In this document: positions 7,673 to 16,487 of the stretch, in pieces
How the letters are laid out: each line of letters starts with the position of its first letter
How positions within the stretch are numbered: the stretch's first letter is position 1
NCBI GenBank assembly: GCA_025352795.1
Contig: JANXSF010000026.1
Span: forward strand, 1 to 64,000
Direction of reading: 5' to 3'
DNA from: Acidobacteriota bacterium
GTDB taxonomy: Bacteria; Acidobacteriota; Terriglobia; Bryobacterales; Bryobacteraceae
Length of the DNA: 64,000 bases
Position numbers and translations under genes: made by a program
Notes under the pieces: generated by a model
Database searches by the model: none
What the model was told of the DNA's origin: nothing
Seen by the model: only the letters and a program-made list of their open reading frames with translations

Positions 7673-8985
7673 TCGTCGTCATCTCCTGAATCGGAACCGG
7701 GTTCCGGCGCATAATCACTTTCCAGCCAACGCTTGGTTTCAAAATTCGATTTCTGGATACTGTACCAAACAGGCGGAATCATTAACAGAAAAAACACCAA
7801 TAAGAATAAGCCCCAAGCTACCGTTGATCCGCGTGATGCTTTTATACTGTAGCGGATTGGCCTGGGCACTGTGCCTTCTTGTGATTCCATCTCTGAATCA
7901 ACGCGGAAATAGTAAGTGCCTGCGGGTATTCCAGACAGGCTTACCTTGGCCGATCGCGATCCTTCTGACCAGCGTTCGCCTTCATCGGTTCCTGAATAGT
8001 AACTTAGAGATCGTGCAAATTCCCAAGCCCGCCCCGTAGATTCGTTGATCAACGTGACGCCTACAAACGCCTCGTTGTTATCCACATCGGCCCGCAGATC
8101 CACGCTTAAGATCCCGCTACCCTTTACGGTAAAAGGTTCGGTTACAAAGGCCTTTTCTTCCTGCTTGGCCGGATCAATTGTGAAGGTACGATTGAACACC
8201 GGCGTGGTGTGCGACAACACTGAAAGCCCTGCCCCCAGCAACATCATCGCCAGCACCATAATGGCGAACCACTTCCAGGCCAGTGTGGGCTTGCCAACAT
8301 AAGGATTCGGCTGATTCGCAAACGGCGCACCCGAATTTGAACTGGATAGCGGTACACCGAAGGCTTTTCCGATCTCATCTGCGGTACGATAATCGGCCTT
8401 GCTCCAAGTGATTTCCCCACCATTCTGTTCGGACGAAAGCATCAACGGCGGCGCAATAAAATCGTCAGACCGTGCTTTTTCGCCTTTGTGAACTTCCCAG
8501 GGAAACTCTCCAAAAACGTAAGTGGTCTCGGCATCTGCTGATTGGAAATGCGTAAATCGCTGACCGTTCCAAATAACTGCTGCCTTACCTATCCCTTCCC
8601 GCTTTTCCGGAAGGGCATGAATGGGAGTTACAACATTCCAATGATTTTGCGACTGAACCAGATACTTATAACCCTTGTAAGGGTTGAATAGCAGATACTC
8701 ATACCAGCAATAAGCTACACCGTCTACCATCACTTGACGTTCTTGAAAGCCTATCGCTTCGTATTCAATCCCGTCGATGGTGCCGCGCTTACCCAGGGGA
8801 ATTTCCGGGATCACACGTTGCGCGCCTGCGTATTCGGAAAGAATGGCAAGATTCGGATCGCGTGCATCCAACACACGTAGACAGGCGGGGCAAACCACGC
8901 TGATTGCCCTTCCCAAACTGCGGATTTCCAGGGCATTGCCGCAACCTGGGCAGTTTAGGCCTTTTACTTTGGGCACAACCGTCAT
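7669..8985 (-). CDS. DUF4178 protein with N-terminal zinc ribbon and two TM helices
   Basis: A 438-residue protein when started at the ATG at 8983-8985. That ATG has AAGGG eight bases upstream and overlaps the upstream stop as ATGA, so I prefer it to the GTG nine bases earlier. It has a zinc ribbon with CPGC (12-15) and CPAC (32-35). A DUF4178 domain follows (GTIDGIEYEAIGFQERQVMV, WYEYLLFNPYKGYKYLV). TM1 is at about 240-262. An extracytoplasmic beta-rich domain comes next (GSGILSVDLRADVDNNEAFV), then TM2 at about 400-420 and an acidic tail. Function unknown; it is one of two DUF4178 paralogues in the operon. Confidence 0.75.
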   Translation of the reverse strand: MTVVPKVKGLNCPGCGNALEIRSLGRAISVVCPACLRVLDARDPNLAILSEYAGAQRVIPEIPLGKRGTIDGIEYEAIGFQERQVMVDGVAYCWYEYLLFNPYKGYKYLVQSQNHWNVVTPIHALPEKREGIGKAAVIWNGQRFTHFQSADAETTYVFGEFPWEVHKGEKARSDDFIAPPLMLSSEQNGGEITWSKADYRTADEIGKAFGVPLSSSNSGAPFANQPNPYVGKPTLAWKWFAIMVLAMMLLGAGLSVLSHTTPVFNRTFTIDPAKQEEKAFVTEPFTVKGSGILSVDLRADVDNNEAFVGVTLINESTGRAWEFARSLSYYSGTDEGERWSEGSRSAKVSLSGIPAGTYYFRVDSEMESQEGTVPRPIRYSIKASRGSTVAWGLFLLVFFLLMIPPVWYSIQKSNFETKRWLESDYAPEPGSDSGDDDE

Positions 8986-9620
8986 CGTCGCCACCCTTCA
9001 AACTCGCGAAGGCCTGTGAGCTTCAAAGCGTCAAAATCCACATACTCGCCAAGAAAGATAAATGGGGGATCTTCAGAATAGTCAATGGTTGCGAACTTGC
9101 CATCGCGCGACCCCAAGTCCAAGTAAGACATCACGCCTTTGTCCCAATATTCAAAGGGTAAGTCACCTTCCACGCCCACATACTTGGCCTGATTCAACGA
9201 TGTTACAAAATAATCGGTACCTTCCAATGACTTGAATGGCTGCCCAACTTTTACTTGATCCGCGGCAGGCCACTTCAACGTGTTCGACCACTGCCGCGAA
9301 ATGGCGTATTCCAATTGCGCATCACTCAACCAGGCGCTCTTACCGCCCAGTATGATGTGCCATTCGTTCCAGCCGCCCAGTTCGTACTGGTACAAGATTC
9401 GACCGACAACTTCAAATGCTTCGCCCTTGAAACTACCACGCACACCCAACTGCACTGGCGATGGATCAAGCGGCCATTCCGCAGTTACTCCTACACGCTT
9501 CAAATCTTTATCTTGCCGTACCAGAATCGACTTACAAAATCCGCAAGTGGTTTGGATTGCGGCAAGGAATCGAAACGTGATTTCGGCACCGCAATTTGGG
9601 CAGGATGTTTTTAGTTCCAT
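8982..9620 (-). CDS. Second DUF4178 zinc-ribbon protein
   Basis: A 212-residue soluble protein. A zinc ribbon (CPNC at 7-10, CGFC at 26-29) precedes a DUF4178 domain (LGVRGSFKGEAFEVVGRILY, WNEWHIILGGKSAWLSDAQ). It continues with a repeat of the same fold (VKVGQPFKSLEGTDYFVTSL). It overlaps its downstream neighbour by four bases and the AdoMet decarboxylase gene by ten, so all three are translationally linked. Unlike its larger paralogue it has no TM segment, so it may be the cytoplasmic partner. Function unknown. Confidence 0.75.
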   Translation of the reverse strand: MELKTSCPNCGAEITFRFLAAIQTTCGFCKSILVRQDKDLKRVGVTAEWPLDPSPVQLGVRGSFKGEAFEVVGRILYQYELGGWNEWHIILGGKSAWLSDAQLEYAISRQWSNTLKWPAADQVKVGQPFKSLEGTDYFVTSLNQAKYVGVEGDLPFEYWDKGVMSYLDLGSRDGKFATIDYSEDPPFIFLGEYVDFDALKLTGLREFEGWRR

Positions 9621-9973
9621 GGTTGACCATAGGGCCGTTCCAGCTTACGGACTCTTACATCGGAAGCTCCAAACGCTTTCTTCAAGCAAGCTGCAAAATC
9701 GAAATCATCGCGAATACGGCAGCAAAACACGTTCAAGCATAACGAGCGATATTCAGGAAAAGTGTGGCAAGCCAGGTGCGATTCTGCGAGAAGGCACAGC
9801 CCCGTAATGCCGCCTGCACCAGGGAATTGGTGCCATACCGGAGGTTCCACCGCATGCAGTAACATGCCGTCAATCAAGCTTTGAAATAGATTGCGCAACA
9901 ACGCAGGATCGCGCAAGGCCGCTTCATTGCAGCCTTGCGCTTCTACTACCCATTCGCATCCGGAAGGGTTCAT
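9611..9973 (-). CDS. speH: S-adenosylmethionine decarboxylase (SpeH/SpeD family proenzyme)
   Basis: A 120-residue prokaryotic AdoMet decarboxylase. The self-cleavage site Glu64-Ser65 sits in LLAESHLACHTFPEYRSL; Ser65 would become the pyruvoyl group. His70 and Cys85 fall at the same spacings (+5 and +20 from the serine) as the catalytic His68 and Cys83 of the Thermotoga enzyme (Ser63). The product, decarboxylated AdoMet, is the aminopropyl donor for the aminopropyltransferase encoded in the same operon. It lies ten bases after the SPFH gene. The ATG at 9971-9973 has only a weak ribosome site. Confidence 0.85.
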   Translation of the reverse strand: MNPSGCEWVVEAQGCNEAALRDPALLRNLFQSLIDGMLLHAVEPPVWHQFPGAGGITGLCLLAESHLACHTFPEYRSLCLNVFCCRIRDDFDFAACLKKAFGASDVRVRKLERPYGQPWN

Positions 9974-9983
9974 TGGTTAGTGT

Positions 9984-11045
9984 CTACTCTTGTTTAGATC
10001 CGCACTCAATGCAGAACTTTGCCGCGCGCGGAATCTTGTTTCCGCAATTCGAGCAGAACTTTGTTTCGCCTGTGGGAGCTGCTGCAGGCGCACTGGGAGC
10101 CGTCGGAACAACGACTCCAGGTGCCGCTGCCATGCCACCACTTGGTGCACCACCTTGCGGAGGCGGTGTCTGTTGCGGATTCATCCCCCCACCCAAAGCT
10201 CCAGCAAACTGTTGCCCGAACAAAAGTCCCGCACCCAGACCCATGCCTGTTCCTACCGCGCCACTGCCTTCGTTGGCTGCGGCAATGGGAATGGATTGCG
10301 CCACTTGGTACTGCGTGTAGCGTCCCATATCGCCCAACATGTTCATGCTGATGCGTTCGTCCAGCTTCTTTTGCAACTCTTCCGGCAGCGAGAATTCCCG
10401 CACCACAAAGGTATCCAGTTGTAGGCCGAACTCATCAAAGGCAGGTTGCAAGCCAGCCAGAATCTTGGCTCCCAATTCCACTTGATTAGAAATCAGATCC
10501 AGAAACGGGATGCCGCTTTGCCCAATCGCATCGCCCATTTGACCAATCACGGTGGACCGCAACTGCTCTTCCACATCGGCTACATGAACCTCTGCGCGTG
10601 TCCCGGCCACCTTCTGATGAAACTGTTTGGGATTGACAATGTGCCAGGAATAAACGCCGTTGCCGCGCACTCGAATGGCACCGAATTCCTTGTCGCGAAT
10701 AGTCAGCGGATTCTGCGTGCCCCATTTTTGATTGATATTCTGATGAACGCTGAAGAAGTAGACATCGCTCTTAAATGGCGATTCAAACTTCTTATCCCAG
10801 TTCATCAAATTGGTCAGAATTGGCAGGTTCTGCGTATTCAACGTATACAGACCGGGCCCAAACGCATCTGCCGCTCTACCTTCATTAACGAACAAAGCTG
10901 CTTGCGATTCCCGCACGGTCAGCTTGCCGCCATTCTGAATCTCCATGTCCTGCATGGGATAGCGGTAGGAAAGGATGCCCTCTTCCGGTTCCGTCCATTG
11001 GATAACGTCTATAAACTGCTTTGATAAAAAGTCTCTAATCCCCAT
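9984..11045 (-). CDS. SPFH/Band-7 protein with C-terminal zinc ribbon (YdjI/virion-core-like)
   Basis: A 353-residue SPFH-superfamily protein. I choose the ATG at 11043-11045 (MGIRDFLSKQFIDVIQW), the usual start of this family, with AAGGAG 12 bases upstream. A start 69 bases earlier is possible. The SPFH core covers about 20-260 (LTVRESQAALFVNEGRAADA, FGPGLYTLNTQNLP, FGLQLDTFVVREFSLPEELQ). A Gly/Pro/Ala-rich linker and a zinc ribbon (CSNC, CIEC) end the protein. Such proteins are thought to assemble at membranes. It is the first gene of the operon and may scaffold the other components. There is no TM segment, so attachment would be peripheral. Confidence 0.75.
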   Translation of the reverse strand: MGIRDFLSKQFIDVIQWTEPEEGILSYRYPMQDMEIQNGGKLTVRESQAALFVNEGRAADAFGPGLYTLNTQNLPILTNLMNWDKKFESPFKSDVYFFSVHQNINQKWGTQNPLTIRDKEFGAIRVRGNGVYSWHIVNPKQFHQKVAGTRAEVHVADVEEQLRSTVIGQMGDAIGQSGIPFLDLISNQVELGAKILAGLQPAFDEFGLQLDTFVVREFSLPEELQKKLDERISMNMLGDMGRYTQYQVAQSIPIAAANEGSGAVGTGMGLGAGLLFGQQFAGALGGGMNPQQTPPPQGGAPSGGMAAAPGVVVPTAPSAPAAAPTGETKFCSNCGNKIPRAAKFCIECGSKQE

Positions 11046-11188
11046 GGTTGCTTGCAGCTCCTTGAAAAGAACTCGCGCAAGACGGAAATCGGCGACCGTC
11101 AGAATTTCCTGCATTTCTGACCTACTAGTGCCGCCTGGCCCTTTGCGCGTTACGAGGGTTCCTTCGGAAAGTATAACGCTGTTTGGGT

Positions 11189-11212
11189 TGCAAAGGTTCC
11201 GTAAATCAGAAG
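11189..11212 (+). repeat. 24-bp direct repeat, left copy, flanking the ATPase gene
   Basis: The tract begins TGCAAAGGTTCC and ends AAATCAGAAG. It is identical over all 24 bases to 12813-12836 in the same orientation, and the flanking bases differ immediately. The two copies bracket 1.6 kb holding only the DUF4143 ATPase gene and its leader. This is consistent with insertion or excision by recombination. Confidence 0.75.
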
Positions 11213-11462
11213 AGACACAGATTAGTCGTCACGCAATGCCAGCAATGCGAAAGTTTCTTGCACCCAGCCAGATTGTTCAATTGGCGTCGGAACTATGCTG
11301 CCTGCCAATTTCACGTCGGGCAATGTTTGCAGCAGATCAACAATTTACCGATTTGCGCGGCTTGCAGCAGCAGATCCAGTAGACCCTTGATTTCCAAGTG
11401 CTGGAGGCTGTGGCAGTGGAAAGTATGCGAGCCAGGGAGGGATATCAAAGAAAACTACTAAC
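11213..11462. other. Leader region left of the ATPase gene, no supported gene
   Basis: About 250 bases inside the left 24-bp repeat. Two plus-strand frames stay open through it. One is Cys-rich (CQQC... CAAC spacing), but neither has a ribosome site or a recognisable family. They may be gene remnants carried in with the ATPase segment. Confidence 0.3.
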
Positions 11463-11545
11463 ATTGTATTTCTGGAATGATGTACCAGAAAAACAAGGTT
11501 GATGGTCATTATTGTATTTGTGGAATGGTGTGCCATAATTACAAT
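11463..11545 (+). promoter_or_regulatory. Imperfect tandem 25-bp repeats at the ATPase start
   Basis: Two 25-base copies at 11463-11487 and 11511-11535 match at 22 positions and lie 48 bases apart. Each contains ATTGTATTT, TGGAATG and a terminal CCA. The second copy starts with ATTGTA and is followed at 11540-11545 by TACAAT, an inverted pair that ends on the start codon at 11544. The spacing and position directly before the gene suggest promoter/operator elements, possibly for self-control. Confidence 0.45.
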
Positions 11546-12764
11546 GAAGATGCACCGCTTCCAAGAAGCCGAAGTCGTTGACCGTCTGGCCAACATGCCT
11601 GCAGTAGTTTTGCTTGGACCCAGGCAGGTGGGCAAAACTACACTGGCCTTGGATATTGCTGGAAATGACGGTGTCTATCTGGATTTGGAATCTCCCTCTG
11701 ACCGGGCAAAGCTGGACGACGCGGAGTTATTTCTTTCTTCAGTGGAAGACAAATTAGTCATCCTTGACGAAGTTCAACGGGTTCCTGAGTTGTTTCAAAT
11801 CCTGCGCGGCGTGATCGATAAGAGCCGCAGAAAGGGCAAGCGATTCGGTCGCTTTCTTCTGCTTGGTTCGGCATCCAACGACCTTTTGCAGCAATCGGAA
11901 ACACTGGCCGGTCGCATTGCATATGTGGAGCTTTGTCCTTTCAGCGTGATGGAGGCGAAGAACCAGAATAATAAACTTTGGGTGAGAGGCGGATTTCCGG
12001 ATAGCTTTCTGGCGCGGGACGATAGAAATAGCATGTTGTGGCGTCAGAATTTCATCCGCACATATCTGGAGCGCGATATTCCACTCTTGGGCCCGCGAAT
12101 CCCACCGGTGACGTTACGCCGATTCTGGACAATGTTGGCCCACGTTCAAAGTGGGATGGGAAACGCTGCAGAACTGGCGCGAGGGTTAATGGTGGACGGG
12201 AAAACGATTGCCCGATACACGGACTTGATGGTAGATCTGATGCTTGTTCGGCGGTTGCAGCCGTTTCATGTGAATGTAGGCAAGCGGTTGGTGAAGTCTC
12301 CGAAGTTGTATGTGCGGGATAGCGGACTGTTGCACGCCTTGCTTCAGATTGAAGATCACCAAGCATTGTTGGGACATCCCGTGGTGGGTGCGAGTTGGGA
12401 GGGATTTGTCCTGGAGAACCTGTTGCGATCCGCTCCTCCCCAGGCGGTTCCGTTCTTCTACCGTACCGTGGTGGGCGCAGAAATCGATCTGCTATTGGAC
12501 ATTCCCGGGCACGGTTGTTGGGCGATAGAAATCAAGTTTGGCTTGTCGTCCCGGCCGGAGAAGGGGTTTCACATTGCATGTGAGGATCTAAAGCCCGCAC
12601 GCAAATTTGTGGTGAATTCAGGGCAGGATAGGTATCCGATAAGTCCGGGTCTGGAAGTGATCGGGCTTGATGCCATGTGTGCCATGTTGGCAGGTTTGGA
12701 ATTTAAGGGTGGGGCTTCGGGAAGCGGTAAAGGTCGAAAACGCGTTCGTTCGATGAATCTCTAA
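11544..12764 (+). CDS. DUF4143 AAA-type ATPase with C-terminal nuclease-like domain
   Basis: A 406-residue member of the AAA/DUF4143 ATPase family. Walker A is LLGPRQVGKTTLAL; Walker B is LVILDEVQRVPELF, followed by GSASNDLLQ. The central DUF4143 segment contains LRRFWTMLAHVQSGMGNAAE and LYVRDSGLLHALL. Near the C-terminus, GAEIDLLLD and AIEIKFG have the E-(x)n-D-(x)n-ExK order of PD-(D/E)xK folds. The start is the ATG at 11544 (or 11550); the open frame extends upstream, but only through the repeats. There is no ribosome site, so it may be leaderless. The role of this patchily distributed family is unknown. The flanking direct repeats support acquisition as a unit. Confidence 0.8.
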   Translation: MKMHRFQEAEVVDRLANMPAVVLLGPRQVGKTTLALDIAGNDGVYLDLESPSDRAKLDDAELFLSSVEDKLVILDEVQRVPELFQILRGVIDKSRRKGKRFGRFLLLGSASNDLLQQSETLAGRIAYVELCPFSVMEAKNQNNKLWVRGGFPDSFLARDDRNSMLWRQNFIRTYLERDIPLLGPRIPPVTLRRFWTMLAHVQSGMGNAAELARGLMVDGKTIARYTDLMVDLMLVRRLQPFHVNVGKRLVKSPKLYVRDSGLLHALLQIEDHQALLGHPVVGASWEGFVLENLLRSAPPQAVPFFYRTVVGAEIDLLLDIPGHGCWAIEIKFGLSSRPEKGFHIACEDLKPARKFVVNSGQDRYPISPGLEVIGLDAMCAMLAGLEFKGGASGSGKGRKRVRSMNL

Positions 12765-12812
12765 AAGCGCTACGACACGGAGCGAGTTGCATTGATTAAC
12801 GAATTTCCTGAG

Positions 12813-12836
12813 TGCAAAGGTTCCGTAAATCAGAAG
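12813..12836 (+). repeat. 24-bp direct repeat, right copy
   Basis: Identical in sequence and orientation to 11189-11212. It lies about 50 bases after the ATPase stop and about 65 bases before the sigma-factor start. See the left copy. Confidence 0.75.
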
Positions 12837-12900
12837 CCGCAGTCCGTTCAGAACGCTAAGTGGGCTTACACCCTTCGAATTCTGTAGAATATTGGGATCC

Positions 12901-13512
12901 ATGATGAGTCTGCAATCTTCTGATCTCCCGAATACGCCTACGTCGTCCGGCGAAGTGACCAGGTTGCTCACCTTAATTCGCGAAGGAAATCGTCTGGCTG
13001 AGGAACAGTTGTTCGAAGTACTTTATCAGGATCTGCATCGGCTGGCCGCCAAGTTCTTGCAGAGTGAAGAGAAAGGCCAAACCCTTAGTCCGACGGCGCT
13101 GGTGAATGAAACTTATCTGCGGATTTTTGGGTCGGCTCCGCCTCTGATTAAAGATCGTCATCATTTTTTCGCCCTCTCCTGTCAAGTGATGCGACGTTTG
13201 CTGGTGGATCGGGCACGTGGTCGGGCCAGTCTCAAACGCTATGGTGGAAAACGCGAGGAGCTCACCGATGTGTTCAAGGCCAGCGAAGATAGCCCGGACC
13301 AAATCATAGCAGTTGACCGAGCCCTTACCCGACTTTCCACCTTCGCTCCACGCGCCGCCAAAATTGTGGAGATGCGTTTTTTTGGCGGCATGGAAGATTC
13401 TGAAATTGCCCAAGCCTTGGATACCAGTGAACGCACTGTTCGCCGGGATTGGTCTATGTCCAAAGCCTGGCTCTTCAAAGAGCTTGAAGCATCGTCCCCT
13501 GAGCCTAATTAA
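12901..13512 (+). CDS. ECF-subfamily sigma-70 factor
   Basis: A 203-residue sigma factor. Region 2 includes LFEVLYQDLHRLAAKFLQSE, ALVNETYLRIF, and HHFFALSCQVMRRLLVDRAR followed by the acidobacterial/planctomycete-type RASLKRYGGKREE. Region 4 is a helix-turn-helix (MEDSEIAQALDTSERTVRRD). It directs RNA polymerase to a dedicated promoter set. No anti-sigma gene is present. Instead a membrane Ser/Thr kinase begins 59 bases downstream, the pairing typical of ECF groups thought to be controlled by phosphorylation. Start: the ATG at 12901 or 12904, with a weak GGGA upstream; a TTG nine bases earlier is less likely. Confidence 0.85.
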   Translation: MMSLQSSDLPNTPTSSGEVTRLLTLIREGNRLAEEQLFEVLYQDLHRLAAKFLQSEEKGQTLSPTALVNETYLRIFGSAPPLIKDRHHFFALSCQVMRRLLVDRARGRASLKRYGGKREELTDVFKASEDSPDQIIAVDRALTRLSTFAPRAAKIVEMRFFGGMEDSEIAQALDTSERTVRRDWSMSKAWLFKELEASSPEPN

Positions 13513-13571
13513 GATTAATCAATTGGATTGCATTTTGATTTATACTCAAACATCCATCCTGCGCAATAATC

Positions 13572-16487
13572 ATGACGCCAGACCGTTGGAACAAATTGAG
13601 GGCGTTGTATGACGTGGCTCTTGACCACGCTCCGAACCTGCGCCTAAGTGCGCTATCTTCCCAAGCTGGTGATGATCCTGAGCTGATTAATGAGGTGCTG
13701 CAAATGATTGAACAGCACAATGCAGCAGGCAGTTTTTTGGAATCGTCACCAGCGAAAGACCTGCGGGATCAACTATTCCAAGGTGGGCCACTCTTCCAGC
13801 CTGACGACCGTGTGGCGCAACGTTTTAAGATCATACGCTTGATTGGAACAGGTGGCATGGGAGAGGTGTATGAAGCGGAAGATATTGATTTAGGCCAACG
13901 AATTGCCCTAAAAACCGTTCGTATCGACCGGCTTCGCGACGCCAAAGCCCACCAAAGATTACGTCGTGAAGCATTGCTTGCCCGCAAAGTCACTCACCCC
14001 AATATCTGCCGAATCTATGATGTTCTGCGGCATCAGATTGGCGAAACCGAAGTTGCCGTTCTCAGCATGGAACTTTTAGAAGGCCAGACGCTAGCTCAAA
14101 TTCTGAAAGTGAAGGGGCAATTGAGCCCAGCCGAAGCGGAACCCATCATCCGACAAATTCTGGCAGCCCTAGGTGCCGCCCATCAGTCAGGGATTGTGCA
14201 TCGCGACCTGAAACCTTCCAACGTAATTCTTGTGGACAGCCGCGCCGTTGTAACTGATTTTGGATTGGCCATTGCCGGACCGGATTCATTTGGAAAGCTT
14301 GAACCAAGTACAACGCTAACGCTACCGGGTCAACTGCTGGGCACGCCGGAGTACATGGCACCAGAGCAGATTCGCAATCAGACGGTGACCGCTCGCAGTG
14401 ATATTTATGCACTGGGTATGGTGATGTACGAGATGCTGACGGGGCAACGACCATCGCCCGGCGCCAATGGGATTGAGGAGGTGCTGAACCGAGTGCTAGA
14501 AGCACCACCCAGTCCGCGAACCGTGAATCCGAAATTGTCCAGACGCTGGGAATCGGTAATTTTGCGATGTTTGGAAAGGGAACCAGAACGCCGATTCGCC
14601 AGTGCTGAAGCAGTGTTGGCAGGAATTGATTCCGGAGCAATGCCCTGGCAGGTCCCAAAACTTTCCCGACGAGTGGCAACGAGTTCCATCGTTGGTTTGG
14701 CTTCCATTGCAGCCGGTGCTATGGGCTACTCAGTTTGGAGCACGACTAACACTTTGCCGATTAACCCTATCATTGTTTTAACTCCAGTCGCTGGATTGCA
14801 GACTCAATTCGCCTCGACAGGGCTTCTCCTTTTCCGTCAACTGGAACAATCCTCTCATTTGAGACTTTGGAACCTTTCTAATTATCCTGAAACGGCTAAG
14901 AGCCTTCGACTGGGAAACCTCCAGCCTCACGAGTTGTCAGCCGACCAGTGGAGAAATGTCGGACATAGAGTGAAAGCAGCTTTTATAGTGCATACAAGTA
15001 TTTCTCAAGTTGGCGGCGAGTATGTTTTCAACTGCAAGGTGGAAAGGTTGGGAGTGGATACGCCGCGCCCAGTGCGCCAATGGGATAGCCCGTTCCGCTT
15101 TTCGTCGCCGGATCGCGCTCTGGACGCCATCGGTGACTTGGCCAATTGGGTTCGAGCTACCGTTGGGGAGACACAGGAAGAAATCTCAACCCGCAACCAA
15201 CCAGCAGGCTTGCTGACAACCCCTTCATGGGAGGCTCTACGACTGTTCGAACAATCAGAAGCCATTCGCGATGATCGCACGGCAGAGGCAATCTCCTTGC
15301 TGCGCGAAGCTGTCCGGCTGGACTCGGAGTTTGCCATTGCCTGGATGCGCTTGGGCGACCTTCAGGTGATGACAAGGGATTGGTCCCAAGGGATTGCAAG
15401 TTGGCGAAAGGCCGTCGATCTTGCGGATGCTGGACACCTGAGTCAGCGGGAAGCTGATCGCATCAGAACAATGTACGCAATGGAAATTGGTGATATGCAA
15501 GCGGCGGAAGCGGCTGCCATACGCTGGTCAAAAGACTTTCCGAACGAGCTTCGCCCTCTTTGGGAAACGTTTCAATCTCGGTTGGAACAAGGCCGTATTG
15601 CTGACGCTGAAAAAATAATTCCGAGCATGGCCGCTATGCCTGATAGTTCGCGCTCTTCTAATTTGGCAGAGACAATTATCTCAATGTGGATCGGCGATAC
15701 AACCAGAATGCGCAAAGCAACCAACAGACTTCGGGAAGCTGGATCACTGTACTTTGCTCAGCGTTTTTTCAGTTGTTCCTTTGCGATGCGCGATGAATTC
15801 CCGCAGGCTCTTGTTGAAGCTTTGCCGTTGCTGAAGATGACCAAGCCCGACGAAGTGAGTCGAGGCTATGTTTATCTTGCAGCATTGGGAGCAGCAGCCG
15901 GAGATTTGGAAGAAGCCAAGCAGTGGCTTAAAGACGGCTTGGGGCATGATCAAGCCAAGGGACTCTTGGTTAATGAACCGATCAAGAGTCTTGGGTTGGC
16001 TTATTTAGCATGGCTTCAAAAACGCAATGACGAAGTAAGAGTCCATGCCGGTATAGCTTTACAGAAAGGGGATCCCATAACCATGATTCCGCAATGTGTG
16101 GCGCTGCTGCATCGGTCTGGAAATAGCGATTTGGCGTTTCAGGCGCAAAACAGATGGAAATCTCCAGTGGATTCGCCTCGCTTTCGAAGATCGCAGGCAT
16201 GGATGAAAGGTGAAGAGTTGTTGGCTACCGGAAAGTATGTGGCTGGGCTTGAATCCATCAGGGCGGCTTCAAATCTTTACAGCCGAACAATGCCACCGGA
16301 GCCTCTCTTATATGCCTTAATGCGTGCTGGTCAGCAACCAGTCGCCAAAGAATTAGCACGAAATTTGATGTTGCAACCCGCATCCCTTTGGTACTTACCG
16401 GAGACCTTGGCTGTGGGAACTATTTACTTCTGTCGGCAGTGTGCAGGCAGTAACTTAAAGGGGAGAAAACATGACCAAAAACAATGA
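13572..16487 (+). CDS. Membrane-bound Ser/Thr protein kinase with extracytoplasmic TPR region
   Basis: A 971-residue kinase. An N-terminal helical segment (1-80) is followed by the kinase domain at about 85-360. Visible elements are the Gly loop IGTGGMGEVY (91-100), Lys114 in IALKTV, the catalytic loop HRDLKPSN (210-217), DFG (229-231) and GTPEYMAPEQ (257-266). One TM helix lies at about 370-388. A C-terminal half of nearly 600 residues contains TPR-like repeats (AISLLREAVRLDSEFAIAWM). All catalytic residues are present. The gene follows the ECF sigma gene and overlaps the next small gene by 17 bases, so the three are probably co-expressed. Likely role: sensing and phosphorylation-based control of the sigma factor (inference). 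Confidence 0.85.
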   Translation: MTPDRWNKLRALYDVALDHAPNLRLSALSSQAGDDPELINEVLQMIEQHNAAGSFLESSPAKDLRDQLFQGGPLFQPDDRVAQRFKIIRLIGTGGMGEVYEAEDIDLGQRIALKTVRIDRLRDAKAHQRLRREALLARKVTHPNICRIYDVLRHQIGETEVAVLSMELLEGQTLAQILKVKGQLSPAEAEPIIRQILAALGAAHQSGIVHRDLKPSNVILVDSRAVVTDFGLAIAGPDSFGKLEPSTTLTLPGQLLGTPEYMAPEQIRNQTVTARSDIYALGMVMYEMLTGQRPSPGANGIEEVLNRVLEAPPSPRTVNPKLSRRWESVILRCLEREPERRFASAEAVLAGIDSGAMPWQVPKLSRRVATSSIVGLASIAAGAMGYSVWSTTNTLPINPIIVLTPVAGLQTQFASTGLLLFRQLEQSSHLRLWNLSNYPETAKSLRLGNLQPHELSADQWRNVGHRVKAAFIVHTSISQVGGEYVFNCKVERLGVDTPRPVRQWDSPFRFSSPDRALDAIGDLANWVRATVGETQEEISTRNQPAGLLTTPSWEALRLFEQSEAIRDDRTAEAISLLREAVRLDSEFAIAWMRLGDLQVMTRDWSQGIASWRKAVDLADAGHLSQREADRIRTMYAMEIGDMQAAEAAAIRWSKDFPNELRPLWETFQSRLEQGRIADAEKIIPSMAAMPDSSRSSNLAETIISMWIGDTTRMRKATNRLREAGSLYFAQRFFSCSFAMRDEFPQALVEALPLLKMTKPDEVSRGYVYLAALGAAAGDLEEAKQWLKDGLGHDQAKGLLVNEPIKSLGLAYLAWLQKRNDEVRVHAGIALQKGDPITMIPQCVALLHRSGNSDLAFQAQNRWKSPVDSPRFRRSQAWMKGEELLATGKYVAGLESIRAASNLYSRTMPPEPLLYALMRAGQQPVAKELARNLMLQPASLWYLPETLAVGTIYFCRQCAGSNLKGRKHDQKQ

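Noticed and set aside
10975-11382. 135-codon plus-strand open frame
   Set aside because: It is antisense to the SPFH gene for its first part and continues through the repeat-flanked leader without start signals.
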